The notes beneath the pieces were generated by a model, which searched no databases, was not told the DNA's origin, and saw only the letters and a program-made list of their open reading frames with translations. A stretch of 64,000 bases of DNA from UBA5972 sp964600965 (GTDB lineage: Bacteria; Pseudomonadota; Alphaproteobacteria; Rhodobacterales; Rhodobacteraceae): contig CAZRLO010000001.1 in NCBI GenBank assembly GCA_964600965.1, forward strand, positions 1-64,000, in the 5' to 3' direction. Made by a program: the position numbers and the translations under genes. Of the stretch, positions 1 through 8,352 are shown piece after piece (position 1 is the first letter of the stretch; every line of letters begins with the position of its first letter).

Positions 1-62
1 ATCAGTCGGCGCGCCTGCGTACCCTTGCCGGCACCGGGGGGGCCCAGAAGGATGATGTTCAT
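1..62 (-). CDS. adk: adenylate kinase, N-terminal fragment (cut by window edge)
   Basis: Only the first 20 or so residues are inside the window. They begin MNIILLGPPGAGKGTQ, which contains the adenylate kinase P-loop GPPGAGKGT. The enzyme interconverts AMP and ATP with two ADP in the cytoplasm. The start codon overlaps the secY stop (ATGA), so the gene is translationally coupled to secY, the usual alphaproteobacterial order secY-adk. The rest of the gene lies to the left of the window. Confidence 0.93.
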   Translation of the reverse strand, partial: MNIILLGPPGAGKGTQARRL

Positions 63-1417
63 CTGCGGGCCGGGCCTTTTTTGGTCTTGCGTCCTTTTCC
101 ACGCAATTTCGATTTCTCGATAAGCCCTTCGTATTGATGCGCCAACATGTGGCTTTGCACCTGATTGATCGTGTCCATGGTGACAGATACCACGATCAGC
201 ACGGACGTGCCGCCGAAAAAGAAGGGAATGTTGAATTGCGACCGCAGGATCTCGGGCAGCAGCGCGACCGCCACCAGATAGATCGATCCGACCGCCAGCA
301 ACCGGTTCACGACGTAATCCAGGTATTCGGCGGTTTTCACCCCGGGGCGAATACCGGGCACAAACCCGTTCTGGTTCTTCAGATTGTCCGCCACATCATC
401 GGTCTTGAACGCGACATTGGCGGTATAGAAGTACGAGAAAAAGGCGATCATGCCGGAAAAGAACAACAGGTACAGCGGTTGTCCCTGCCCGAAATAGGCA
501 AGTATGGTGTTCATGATACCGGAACTCTGCGTGCCCGAGAACGTGCTGATCGTCGTTGGCAGCAACAACAACGACGACGCAAAGATCACCGGAATGACGC
601 CCGACGGGTTCAGCTTGACCGGCAGATGGCTGCTTTCGCCGCCATACATCTTCATTCCGACCTGACGTCGCGGATATTGAATGTGGATTTTTCGCAAGGC
701 CCTTTCAACGAAAACGATGAAGGCGATCACCGCCACCACCATGATCAGAACGCCAACGATGACGGCGGGGCTGATCGTGCCGGCGCGTCCCTGCGCAAGG
801 AACTGCGCCAGGGCGGCGGGAAGTTCCGCGATGATCCCGACAAAGATGATCAGCGAAATGCCGTTGCCGATGCCGCGCGCGGTGATCTGTTCCCCAAGCC
901 ACATCAGGAACATGGTCCCGCCCACCAGCGTGATCACGGTCGAAATCTTGAAAAACAGGCCCGGATCGGTGGCCAGGTCCCCGGCTTCGATGCTGGCGGC
1001 CAGTGCAAAGGCCTGACCGGTGGCCAGCAGCACGGTGCCATAGCGCGTGTACTGGTTGATTTTCTTGCGCCCCTGCTCGCCCTCTTTCTTGAGCTGTTCG
1101 AGCTGCGGCACCATGGACGTCATCAACTGCACGATGATCGACGCCGAGATATACGGCATGATCCCCAGCGCGAAAATCGCCATTCGCCCGATCGCACCGC
1201 CCGTGAACATCTGCAGGATGCCCCCGATACCCTGGCTGGCGCTGTCAACGAATTCCCGCAAGGCCACCGCGTCGATGCCGGGCACCGGAATGAACGTGCC
1301 CAACCGATAGACGATCAGCAGACCGATGGCGAAAAGTATACGCTGGCGCAGCTCTGTCGCTTTGCCAAAGGCGCTCCAACTCAGGTTGGCTGCCATCTGT
1401 TCCGCTGCCGAAGCCAT
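59..1417 (-). CDS. secY: preprotein translocase subunit SecY
   Basis: This is the channel-forming subunit of the SecYEG translocon in the inner membrane. At 452 aa it has the expected length. The N-terminal part carries the family pattern FIPVPGID, followed by the plug region, about ten hydrophobic segments and a basic C-terminus. The cytoplasmic loop containing VNRLLAVGS is also recognisable. An AAGGA-like ribosome site precedes the ATG. It lies between rplO (106 bp upstream) and adk (overlapping), as in spc operons. Only its ribosomal-operon context differs from the textbook, because the genes upstream of rplO are not ribosomal. Confidence 0.97.
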   Translation of the reverse strand: MASAAEQMAANLSWSAFGKATELRQRILFAIGLLIVYRLGTFIPVPGIDAVALREFVDSASQGIGGILQMFTGGAIGRMAIFALGIMPYISASIIVQLMTSMVPQLEQLKKEGEQGRKKINQYTRYGTVLLATGQAFALAASIEAGDLATDPGLFFKISTVITLVGGTMFLMWLGEQITARGIGNGISLIIFVGIIAELPAALAQFLAQGRAGTISPAVIVGVLIMVVAVIAFIVFVERALRKIHIQYPRRQVGMKMYGGESSHLPVKLNPSGVIPVIFASSLLLLPTTISTFSGTQSSGIMNTILAYFGQGQPLYLLFFSGMIAFFSYFYTANVAFKTDDVADNLKNQNGFVPGIRPGVKTAEYLDYVVNRLLAVGSIYLVAVALLPEILRSQFNIPFFFGGTSVLIVVSVTMDTINQVQSHMLAHQYEGLIEKSKLRGKGRKTKKGPARR

Positions 1418-1523
1418 GCGTGATCCTTTCGCGACAGCGCCGCAGGGCCCGGATTATCGAGGCCGCGCGGCGCGAAAATTCCATAGCGGGTTATGTAAGG
1501 AGCGCGCGGGCCCCTCACAAGGT

Positions 1524-1997
1524 TTATTCTGCCGCAGCAACCGGGGCTGTAGTGATCGTGCCACCCGCGGCCTCGACCGCCGCAACCGCCGATTTTGACG
1601 CGCCGGTGACCTGCAGTGCGACCTTGGTGCTGAATTCGCCTTTGGCCAGCACGCGCACCCCATCATGAATACGCCGCACCAATCCGCTTTCCAGCAGCAC
1701 CGCCTCGGTGATCGGCTTCTTGGCGTCGATCTTCTTGGCGTCGATGAATTTTTGCAGGATGCCCAGATTGACCACGGCGTGCCGTTTGCGGTTGATGTTG
1801 TTGAAACCGCGTTTTGGCAGGCGCATGTAAAGCGGCATCTGGCCGCCTTCGTAGCCGTTGATCGCCACGCCCGACCGGGATTTCTGGCCCTTGATCCCGC
1901 GACCCGCGGTCTTGCCCGTACCCGAGCCGGGGCCCCGGCCCACGCGTTTGCGGGATTTGGTCGCGCCGGGATTATCCCTCAGTTCATGAAGTTTCAT
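1524..1997 (-). CDS. rplO: 50S ribosomal protein L15
   Basis: A protein of the large ribosomal subunit, 157 aa. It has the glycine- and basic-rich N-terminus typical of L15 (RVGRGPGSGTGKT, then GRGIKGQKSRSG) and a C-terminal domain ending in an alanine-rich tail. AGGAG lies 8 nt before the ATG. In most bacteria rpmD sits directly upstream in the spc operon. Here the upstream gene on the same strand is a LysR regulator, so rplO probably has its own promoter in the 128 bp between them, or relies on readthrough. Confidence 0.97.
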   Translation of the reverse strand: MKLHELRDNPGATKSRKRVGRGPGSGTGKTAGRGIKGQKSRSGVAINGYEGGQMPLYMRLPKRGFNNINRKRHAVVNLGILQKFIDAKKIDAKKPITEAVLLESGLVRRIHDGVRVLAKGEFSTKVALQVTGASKSAVAAVEAAGGTITTAPVAAAE

Positions 1998-2107
1998 GTC
2001 GCTATCTCCTCTGGCCGGAACTGCCCCCCGTTAGCGACAAAAGGGGCAAACACGGCATTTGATTTTTCGTATTCCGCGCACCGGTCCGGTGCACCGGGCG
2101 CGTATAG

Positions 2108-2124
2108 CCCCGCATTCGGCGGGG
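2108..2124 (-). terminator. hairpin directly after the lysR stop codon
   Basis: A GC-rich stem of 6 bp (CCCCGC/GCGGGG) with a 5-nt loop begins one base after the LysR stop codon. No clear U-run follows, so it is either a weak intrinsic terminator or an mRNA end stabiliser between lysR and rplO. Confidence 0.35.
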
Positions 2125-2125
2125 T

Positions 2126-3022
2126 TCAAGCAAAAGTCTCGCGGATATGATCTACAAGGTGGTCGAACACCAGCCGGATCCGCTGGCTGGTATGCAATTC
2201 GCGGTGCGTCGTCAGCCAGATCGGGAAAACCACGCGCGGATCGTCGTTCAGCACCTCTTCGACACCGCTGGTCGCCAGTGCCAGCCGGTCCGACATCATC
2301 ATGATGCCAAGCCCGGACTTGACCATTTCCCACGCGACGATCCCGCTTTGCGAACCGACCCGGAAATTGCCGGGCGCGATTTCAACGCCGTAGGGTGCCA
2401 GATAGTCGATCATCTGCCGGGGATCGCCGAAATGCACAAAATCGTGACGGGCGAGATCGGCCCTGGACCGGGGCCGGCCGCGTTTGTCCAGATACGCGCT
2501 GGCCGCATAGAAATGCGCCGACTCCTCTTTTACAAGGCGCGCGATCAGCGCGGGTTGTTGCGGCCGGACATGCCGGACCGCGATATCCGCCTCGCGCCGC
2601 TGCAAATCGCGGATGTTGTCGTCGGCCACGACATCCAGTTCCAGCCGGGGCGCAATTTCCCGCATTTTCCCAAGAAAGGCCGGCATCAGATAGGCCGAAA
2701 AAACATCCGAAGCCGTGATCCTTACCCGCCCGTCGATGGTCCGGGTCGCCGCCGTTGCCGCCAGCGAAACCCGGTTCGCCGCGTCGGCCATCGACCGGAC
2801 GTGGTCCAGCAAATCCTTGCCGGCCAGCGTCAGCGCAAGCGACCTGCCAACGCGTTCAAACAGGGTCACGCCCAGCGCGGTTTCCAGCGCCGCGACCTGC
2901 CGGCCCAGCGTCGGCTGCGTCTGCCCCAACGCGCGTGCCGCCGCCGAAAGCGAACCTTCCTGCGCGGTGGCCAGAAACGCCCGCGCCTGGTTCCAGTCAA
3001 AGTTGATGCTCGCCCAATTCAT
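2126..3022 (-). CDS. LysR family transcriptional regulator
   Basis: A 298-aa protein with an N-terminal winged helix-turn-helix (about residues 10-65, including LSAAARALGQTQPTLGRQV and LFERVGR) and a periplasmic-binding-like effector domain. Length and layout match typical LysR activators. It is divergent from a SAM methyltransferase starting 85 bp away, which is its most likely target because LysR genes commonly control the neighbouring divergent gene. The effector is unknown. A TGCATT/AATGCA inverted repeat overlaps its start codon and could be the autoregulatory site. Confidence 0.9.
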   Translation of the reverse strand: MNWASINFDWNQARAFLATAQEGSLSAAARALGQTQPTLGRQVAALETALGVTLFERVGRSLALTLAGKDLLDHVRSMADAANRVSLAATAATRTIDGRVRITASDVFSAYLMPAFLGKMREIAPRLELDVVADDNIRDLQRREADIAVRHVRPQQPALIARLVKEESAHFYAASAYLDKRGRPRSRADLARHDFVHFGDPRQMIDYLAPYGVEIAPGNFRVGSQSGIVAWEMVKSGLGIMMMSDRLALATSGVEEVLNDDPRVVFPIWLTTHRELHTSQRIRLVFDHLVDHIRETFA

Positions 3023-3046
3023 GCATTAATGTATAACACAAATGCA
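3022..3046. promoter_or_regulatory. inverted repeat, possible LysR operator
   Basis: The arms TGCATT and AATGCA are perfect complements separated by 13 bp, in an A/T-rich stretch between the divergent lysR and methyltransferase genes. LysR-type boxes are interrupted dyads in such positions. The left arm overlaps the lysR start codon, which would fit autorepression. Assignment is by position and symmetry only. Confidence 0.35.
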
Positions 3047-3107
3047 ATTTCCGGCAATTTATCTTTGATTTTCGCATAGGTATTGCGGCAACCAGAGGAG
3101 AAACACC

Positions 3108-3740
3108 ATGACCGACGCCGCGACATTCTGGGACAAACACGCCAAGGGCTATGCCAAATCGCCGATCAGCGACGTGGCCGCATACGAGTACACGCTGGGC
3201 CGAACGCGGTCCTATCTTTCAGAAAAGGATCGCGTGCTCGAAGTTGGCTGCGGCACCGGTTCGACCGCCGTGCTGCTGGCCGCGAACGTCGCGCATATTA
3301 CCGGCACCGATTTTTCCGAAGGCATGATCACGATTGCAAGGGGCAGGGCCGAAGGTGTCGCGAACGCGAAATTCACGCAGGCCGACCTGTTTGAAACCAA
3401 CGTCGACGGCGGCCCGTTTGATGTGGTTCTGGCCCATAACGTTCTGCACCTGATCGCCGATATCGAAGGCGCGGTTCAGGTCCTGCGCGATCATGTTAAA
3501 CCCGGCGGGTTGTTCATCTCGAAAACCGTCTGCGCGCCCGAAAGCCGCCTGCCGCTGAAACTGCGGGCGATCATGATGATCCTGCCGCTGATGCAATTCT
3601 TCGGCAAGGCGCCTTACGTGAATTTCATGAAGATACCGGCGTTTGACCAGTTGATCACCGACGCCGGTTTCAGGATCATCGAATCCGGCAATCACCCGGC
3701 AAATCCGCCCTGCCGTTATGTCGTTGCTCGAAAACTCTGA
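3108..3740 (+). CDS. class I SAM-dependent methyltransferase
   Basis: A 210-aa Rossmann-fold methyltransferase. Motif I is VLEVGCGTGS at about residues 43-52, followed by an acidic residue after strand 2 (ITGTDFS) and FDVVLAHNVLH as motif IV. The closest general type is the UbiE/Methyltransf_11/25 group acting on small molecules or lipids; the substrate cannot be told. A good AGAGGAG site precedes the ATG. It is transcribed divergently from the LysR gene. Confidence 0.85.
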   Translation: MTDAATFWDKHAKGYAKSPISDVAAYEYTLGRTRSYLSEKDRVLEVGCGTGSTAVLLAANVAHITGTDFSEGMITIARGRAEGVANAKFTQADLFETNVDGGPFDVVLAHNVLHLIADIEGAVQVLRDHVKPGGLFISKTVCAPESRLPLKLRAIMMILPLMQFFGKAPYVNFMKIPAFDQLITDAGFRIIESGNHPANPPCRYVVARKL

Positions 3741-3749
3741 GCACCGCCA

Positions 3750-4172
3750 TCAGCCATAGCTGTGGCGCAGTGACGGATCGTCGGACAGATACTGCACCAG
3801 TTCCCACTCCATCCCGGCGGAATCATAGAAATAGCGGCGGATTCGCGCAGGATGGATTTCGGGAATGTGGCCTTCGCGGTAGCCCCCGGCCTCAAGCCGC
3901 GATTTGGCGTCGGCAATATCGTCGACGACCAGGCCCACATGGTTGATCCCGTAATTCTGGTAACGCGCATTCAGCGTCGAGTCCGCGTTGCCGTCATGCG
4001 GCACCTCCAGCGCCAGATAGCTGCCGCCCGCGCCGAAATGCACCCAGCGGATATCGGCGTCTTCGCCCGAATCGTGAAGCACCCGGTATTCCGGTTCCAC
4101 CGCCTGCAAAAAGTCGATGGCGGCATCGATGTCGGGCACGGTCAGGTTGGCGTGTTCAAGGCGGGCGGTCAT
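3750..4172 (-). CDS. VOC (glyoxalase/dioxygenase fold) family protein
   Basis: A 140-aa protein with the vicinal-oxygen-chelate pattern: an N-terminal LEHANLTVPDIDAAIDFL and a second module starting INHVGLVVDDIADAKSRL, with candidate metal ligands His and Glu (HANL, HVGL, EWELVQY). VOC members include glyoxalases, ring-cleaving dioxygenases and resistance proteins, so the reaction cannot be assigned. Its ATG overlaps the ectC stop by the ATGA arrangement, so it is co-translated with ectoine synthase. A role in ectoine or aminobutyrate chemistry is only a contextual guess. Confidence 0.82.
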   Translation of the reverse strand: MTARLEHANLTVPDIDAAIDFLQAVEPEYRVLHDSGEDADIRWVHFGAGGSYLALEVPHDGNADSTLNARYQNYGINHVGLVVDDIADAKSRLEAGGYREGHIPEIHPARIRRYFYDSAGMEWELVQYLSDDPSLRHSYG

Positions 4173-4570
4173 TGCGGGTCATTTCCGGCGGGGGCAGAAT
4201 AGCTGCCGTCTTCGTCATGGGTCTCGTGCCCCGACAGCGCCGGAGTGAAGATGCAGACGAAACGCAAGTCACTTTTGGTGGCGCGCACGATATGGGCGTC
4301 GTTCCGGTCCAGCACATAGATCGTCCCCGGCGAGACCGGATAGACCTGTCCGGTGGCGACATTCTCCACCTCGCCCTCGCCGGCGATGCAGTAATTCGCC
4401 TCGATGTGGTTTTTGTAGTGCAGGCGCTGGTGCGATCCCTTTTTGCAGATCGTGTCGTGCAGCGAATAACCCAGCCCGTCCTTTGCCAACAGCAGGCGGC
4501 GGCTATCAAAGGCGTCTCCGGTCACGTGGTCACGGGTGTTCAGAATCTGGTCGAGGGTCTTGACGATCAT
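4169..4570 (-). CDS. ectC: L-ectoine synthase (stand-alone EctC)
   Basis: EctC is a cupin enzyme that cyclises N-gamma-acetyl-diaminobutyrate to the osmolyte ectoine. This 133-aa protein starts MIVKTLDQIL and matches the family throughout (HYKNHIEANYCIAGEGEVE, GTIYVLDRNDAH, FTPALSGHETHDEDGSY). The three iron ligands described for EctC, Glu57, Tyr85 and His93, fall at exactly these positions here. An open frame continues upstream of this ATG, but the extension does not look like EctC, so the internal start was chosen. There is no ectA, ectB or ask_ect in the window, so it is an orphan ectC. Its stop overlaps the VOC start. Confidence 0.93.
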   Translation of the reverse strand: MIVKTLDQILNTRDHVTGDAFDSRRLLLAKDGLGYSLHDTICKKGSHQRLHYKNHIEANYCIAGEGEVENVATGQVYPVSPGTIYVLDRNDAHIVRATKSDLRFVCIFTPALSGHETHDEDGSYSAPAGNDPQ

Positions 4571-5202
4571 TTCAGGTGGCTCCAATTGGACAGGGCGCAA
4601 ACGTACGCCAATCCCCCGCCTTTTCAAACCACGCCGCATCGCGGCCCGGGCCGACCGGGGCGAGTGCGCGCAAACGCCGCCGTCAACCTTGAGACGGCGC
4701 AAAGCCCGGATGCTGCCAACGTGGCATCTCAGGCAGGGCGGTGTTGACATAAAACCGCCGGCCCGAACCACCGAACCAGTTCGCATGGCAGGTATCGGCT
4801 GCGCATCCGTGGACCGTCGGTTGGCACGGCGATTGGCGTTTGACGTGACCCGATTATGGCGGCACCATCGCCGTAACCGAAGATTGGGATCAATGGTGCA
4901 TCTGCGCAAACTGACCGGCCCGCCTGGGGCCGGGATCGCCTCGTCCGACTGGCCCGCCAATCGGCAGGCATCGCCCGATCACGGGGCCATCGGGATCTGC
5001 GATCAGGATGTCACACCCGATCGGCATCTGGCGAATGCCTGTTGCCGGGGCAACATCGACATGAACCGATGGCATGACCATTTGGAACGACCGCGCGACA
5101 TGGCACAAGGTAATCAACGATTATCCCGGCCAGCGCGGCGGTATCTGCACCGGGTGACCGTCGATGGTCGCCCCCTGAAAGCCGCCTGAGCAGGATGACA
5201 CG
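4571..5202. other. 632-bp region with no convincing gene
   Basis: This stretch between ectC and the SDR gene has open frames on both strands, but none resembles a known protein or has a good ribosome site. Near 5077-5154 one plus-strand frame reads like coding sequence (about TIWNDRATWHKVINDYPGQ) but meets stops on both sides, so it may be the decayed end of a lost gene. The region must also hold the ectC promoter, on the minus strand. Confidence 0.5.
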
Positions 5203-5952
5203 ATGACCCAGCTAACCGGAAAAACCGTCTTCATCACCGGCGCGTCGCGCGGGATCGGCGCGGCGGCGGCGCGGGAATTCGCGCGTCTCGGGGCCAATGT
5301 CGCGCTGGCGGCCCGGTCCTCCGACGCCGTCCGGGACATCGCCGCGGATATCGGGACGAACGCGTTTGCCTGCCCTTGCGATGTCAGCGACCCCGACGCA
5401 ATGGCGCGCGCAATCGATCAGGCGGTCGAAAGATTTGGCCGTCTGGACGTGTTGGTGGCCAATGCGGGTGTTCTGGAACCCGTGGCCCGGATCGCCGATC
5501 TTGCGCCCGCCGATTGGGCGCGGGTGGTCGATGTGAACGTGAACGGGGTTTTCTATGGCGTTCGGGCGGCGCTGGATCACATGAAGGGCGGGGGCGACAT
5601 CCTGATCGTCGGGTCGGGCGCGGCAAGTTCGCCTCTGGAAGGTTGGAGCCATTATTGCGCCTCCAAGGCTGCGGTTCACCAATTGTGCGCCTGCATCGAC
5701 ACCGAATACCGCGCCCAAGGCATCCGGGCACTGGTGCTTTCGCCGGGAACCGTCGCCACGCAGATGCAGCGGGTCATCCGGGCCTCGGGCGTGAACCCGG
5801 TGGCACGGCTTGACTGGTCCGACCACATACCGCCCGAATGGCCCGCGCGGGCGCTGGTCTGGATGTGCAGCGCGGATGCGGACGGGTTTCTTGGCCGCGT
5901 GATTTCCCTGCGCGACGAAGAAATTCGCACCCGAATCGGGCTGGTCGCATGA
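5203..5952 (+). CDS. SDR family oxidoreductase
   Basis: A 249-aa classical short-chain dehydrogenase/reductase. It has the cofactor motif TGASRGIG near residue 13, the NAG motif (VANAGV) and the catalytic Tyr-x3-Lys (YCASK) with an upstream Ser (IVGSGAAS). The Arg after the glycine motif suggests NADP(H) preference. The substrate is unknown. Its stop overlaps the start of the enoyl-CoA hydratase-like gene (ATGA), so the two form an operon and probably act on related acyl or hydroxy compounds. Confidence 0.87.
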   Translation: MTQLTGKTVFITGASRGIGAAAAREFARLGANVALAARSSDAVRDIAADIGTNAFACPCDVSDPDAMARAIDQAVERFGRLDVLVANAGVLEPVARIADLAPADWARVVDVNVNGVFYGVRAALDHMKGGGDILIVGSGAASSPLEGWSHYCASKAAVHQLCACIDTEYRAQGIRALVLSPGTVATQMQRVIRASGVNPVARLDWSDHIPPEWPARALVWMCSADADGFLGRVISLRDEEIRTRIGLVA

Positions 5953-6671
5953 TCCGCGTGGACAAAGAGGGCCCGCGTTGGACGGTGACCCTGAACCGGC
6001 CCGGGAAGGCCAACGCGCTGACCTTGTCGATGCTCAAGGAATTGTCGCAGACCTTCGCAGACGCCAGGCGCGATGCCGGATTACGGGTGCTGGTGGTGAC
6101 TGGTGCGGGCGAGCGGGCATTCTGCGCCGGTGCCGATCTCGCACAGGCGGCGGGTGACGACGGTCTGACGATCAGCCCGATATGGGAGCAGGTCTCGAAC
6201 CGTCTCGCCCGATTGCCGGTGCTGACCATCGCGGCGCTGAACGGCACCGTCGCGGGCGGGGGCTTTGGCGTGACGCTGGCCTGCGATTTGCGTGTGGCGG
6301 TTCCCGGCGCCGGATTTTTCTATCCGGTCCTTGCGAACGGATTTCTGCCGCAGCCTTCGGATGTGCGCCGGATGTCGGAACTGATTGGCCCGGCGCGGGC
6401 CCGGATGATCCTGATGGCCGGCCAAAAACTGAAATCGGATGAAGCACTGGCCTGTGGGCTGATCGACCGGATTGCGCCACGCGGCCAGATGGCACAGACC
6501 CTGACCGATCTGTCCGCCGCCGCGCTGACCGCCAACAGGGCGGTTCTGGTGGCGATCAAACGGATGAACAGCGCCCGGTTGTCGCCCACGCAATTGCAGG
6601 ACTGTTATCGCGCGGTATATGACGACGACGCCGAGGCGCTTCAAAGGCTGGTGCAGGTCGATGCACGTTGA
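5949..6671 (+). CDS. enoyl-CoA hydratase/isomerase family protein, catalytic Glu residues absent
   Basis: A 240-aa crotonase-fold protein, with the oxyanion-hole regions AFCAGADL and ALNGTVAGGGFGVTLACD. In classical hydratases the two acid/base glutamates lie in GGGCELAMMCD and QPEILLG. Here the corresponding stretches read GGGFGVTLACD and YPVLANG, so both glutamates appear to be replaced. It may therefore be an isomerase, hydrolase or decarboxylase of the superfamily rather than a true hydratase. The start was chosen at the ATGA overlap with the SDR gene; the longer upstream extension is not family-like. Confidence 0.85.
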   Translation: MIRVDKEGPRWTVTLNRPGKANALTLSMLKELSQTFADARRDAGLRVLVVTGAGERAFCAGADLAQAAGDDGLTISPIWEQVSNRLARLPVLTIAALNGTVAGGGFGVTLACDLRVAVPGAGFFYPVLANGFLPQPSDVRRMSELIGPARARMILMAGQKLKSDEALACGLIDRIAPRGQMAQTLTDLSAAALTANRAVLVAIKRMNSARLSPTQLQDCYRAVYDDDAEALQRLVQVDAR

Positions 6672-6737
6672 CGTCTTACATTAGCTTTGCCTGATAATAC
6701 ATTGTTATATCATGATTTTCACCAATACCATTGGCAA

Positions 6738-8222
6738 TCATCCAATCGCGCCCAGTGTTCGTTTTACCGCGTCTTTCCAGCCGGAATACGCAGCATCGCG
6801 CTGTTCGGGGTCGATGTTCGCCTCAAACCTGCGCGCCACCCGCCAACTCTTTGAAAAATTGTCGATATCCGGCAACAGGCCCACATGCCGCCCGGCCAGA
6901 TAGGCGGCCCCCAATGCGGTGGTTTCGGTAATGGCCGGGCGGTCCACCGGCGCGCCGATCTGGTCGGCGATGGCCTGCATGGTCCAGTCGCTGGTGGCCA
7001 GTCCGCCGTCGACCCGCAACACGCCATCCTGTTCCTGTGGCCAGTCGGCGTGCATGGCTTCCATCAGGTCGCGGGTCTGAAACGCGACCGATTGCAGGGC
7101 CGCCCGCGCGATCTCCGCAGGCCCGGTCGCGCGGGTCAGGCCATATATCGCGCCGCGACTTTCCGCATCCCAATGCGGTGCACCAAGCCCGGTGAAAGCC
7201 GGAACCAGATAGACGTTCTGCGCCGGATCCGCCAAGGCGGCCAGCGGTCCTGACTCCGCAGCATCGGCGAGAATTCCCAATCCGTCGCGCAGCCATTGCA
7301 CCGCGGAACCGGCAACAAAAATCGACCCCTCCAGCGCATAGGTCACCCTGCCGTCGATCTGCCACGCGATGGTGGTCAACAGACGGTTGCGCGAGGCGAC
7401 CCGCACGGAACCGGTGTTCATCATCGCGAAACATCCGGTGCCATAGGTCGCCTTCATCATGCCGGGGGAAAAACACGCCTGCCCGATCGTGGCGGCGTGC
7501 TGGTCACCTGCGACCCCCGTGATCGGGATTGCGTGGCCGAACAGCGCGGCGTCGGTCTCGCCAAACCCGCCCGAGCTGTCGCGCACCTGAGGCAACATGT
7601 TTTCCGGCACCCCGAACAGGTCCAGCAGGTCCCGGTCCCAGCAGCCGCGAGAAATATCGTAAAGCATGGTACGCGCCGCATTGGTCGCGTCGGTGGCATG
7701 CACCGCCCCGTTTGTCAGCCGCCAGATCAGAAAACAGTCGACGGTGCCGAACAACAGATCTCCGGCTTCGGCGCTGGCGCGCGCGCCCGGCACGTTGTCC
7801 AGAATCCAGGCGATCTTGCTGGCGGAAAAGTAGGGATCCAGCAGCAGTCCGGTCTTTTCGGAGACCATCTTCTGGTGCCCTGCCGTACGTAATGCGGCGC
7901 AGGTATCCGCGGTCCGCCGGTCCTGCCAGACGATGGCGTTGCAGATCGCCTGATGGGTGTGGCGGTTCCAGACCACCACGGTTTCACGTTGGTTGGTGAT
8001 CCCGATCGCGCCGACCGACCCGGGCGAGGCGGCGGCCATCGCCTGTGCACATGTGGCCAGTACGGATTGCCAGATATCGTCGGGGTCGTGCTCTACCCAG
8101 CCCGAGCGCGGAAAATGCTGGGTGAATTCCTGTTGACCCGTGGCCACCGGATTGAGGTTTTGGTCGAACAATATGGCCCGGCTGGACGTGGTGCCCTGAT
8201 CGATCGCCAGAATATGTTTCAT
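6738..8222 (-). CDS. glpK: glycerol kinase
   Basis: Phosphorylates glycerol to sn-glycerol-3-phosphate with ATP. The 494-aa protein has the FGGY kinase N-terminus ILAIDQGTTSSRAI, the glycerol-binding segment SGWVEHDP, and C-terminal motifs RVDGGLATSDWTMQ and TALGAAYLAG. The ATG at 8222 was chosen over an upstream alternative because AGGGA lies 9 nt before it and glycerol kinases begin at MKHILAIDQG. It is downstream of glpD on the same strand (130 bp gap), giving a glycerol catabolic pair. No transporter (glpF) or glp regulator is next to it. Confidence 0.97.
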   Translation of the reverse strand: MKHILAIDQGTTSSRAILFDQNLNPVATGQQEFTQHFPRSGWVEHDPDDIWQSVLATCAQAMAAASPGSVGAIGITNQRETVVVWNRHTHQAICNAIVWQDRRTADTCAALRTAGHQKMVSEKTGLLLDPYFSASKIAWILDNVPGARASAEAGDLLFGTVDCFLIWRLTNGAVHATDATNAARTMLYDISRGCWDRDLLDLFGVPENMLPQVRDSSGGFGETDAALFGHAIPITGVAGDQHAATIGQACFSPGMMKATYGTGCFAMMNTGSVRVASRNRLLTTIAWQIDGRVTYALEGSIFVAGSAVQWLRDGLGILADAAESGPLAALADPAQNVYLVPAFTGLGAPHWDAESRGAIYGLTRATGPAEIARAALQSVAFQTRDLMEAMHADWPQEQDGVLRVDGGLATSDWTMQAIADQIGAPVDRPAITETTALGAAYLAGRHVGLLPDIDNFSKSWRVARRFEANIDPEQRDAAYSGWKDAVKRTLGAIG

Positions 8223-8352
8223 CAAAGCCGTTCCCTGATGGCCGCCCGCAAATGGATTGTCGTCGGAAATCGACACCAAGCAAAGGGCAAAAGCAGCGAA
8301 AATTCACCCCCGGCCGGGCAATCCCACCGGGCTTGTCAGGACGCGGCGGTCG

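Noticed and set aside
134..1423. 429-codon plus-strand frame opposite secY
   Set aside because: Antisense to the complete secY; rich in His, Arg and Gln, with no domain.
4890..5117. 75-codon minus-strand frame between ectC and the SDR gene
   Set aside because: No ribosome site, no family pattern, and it stops before reaching either neighbour; not enough to call a gene.
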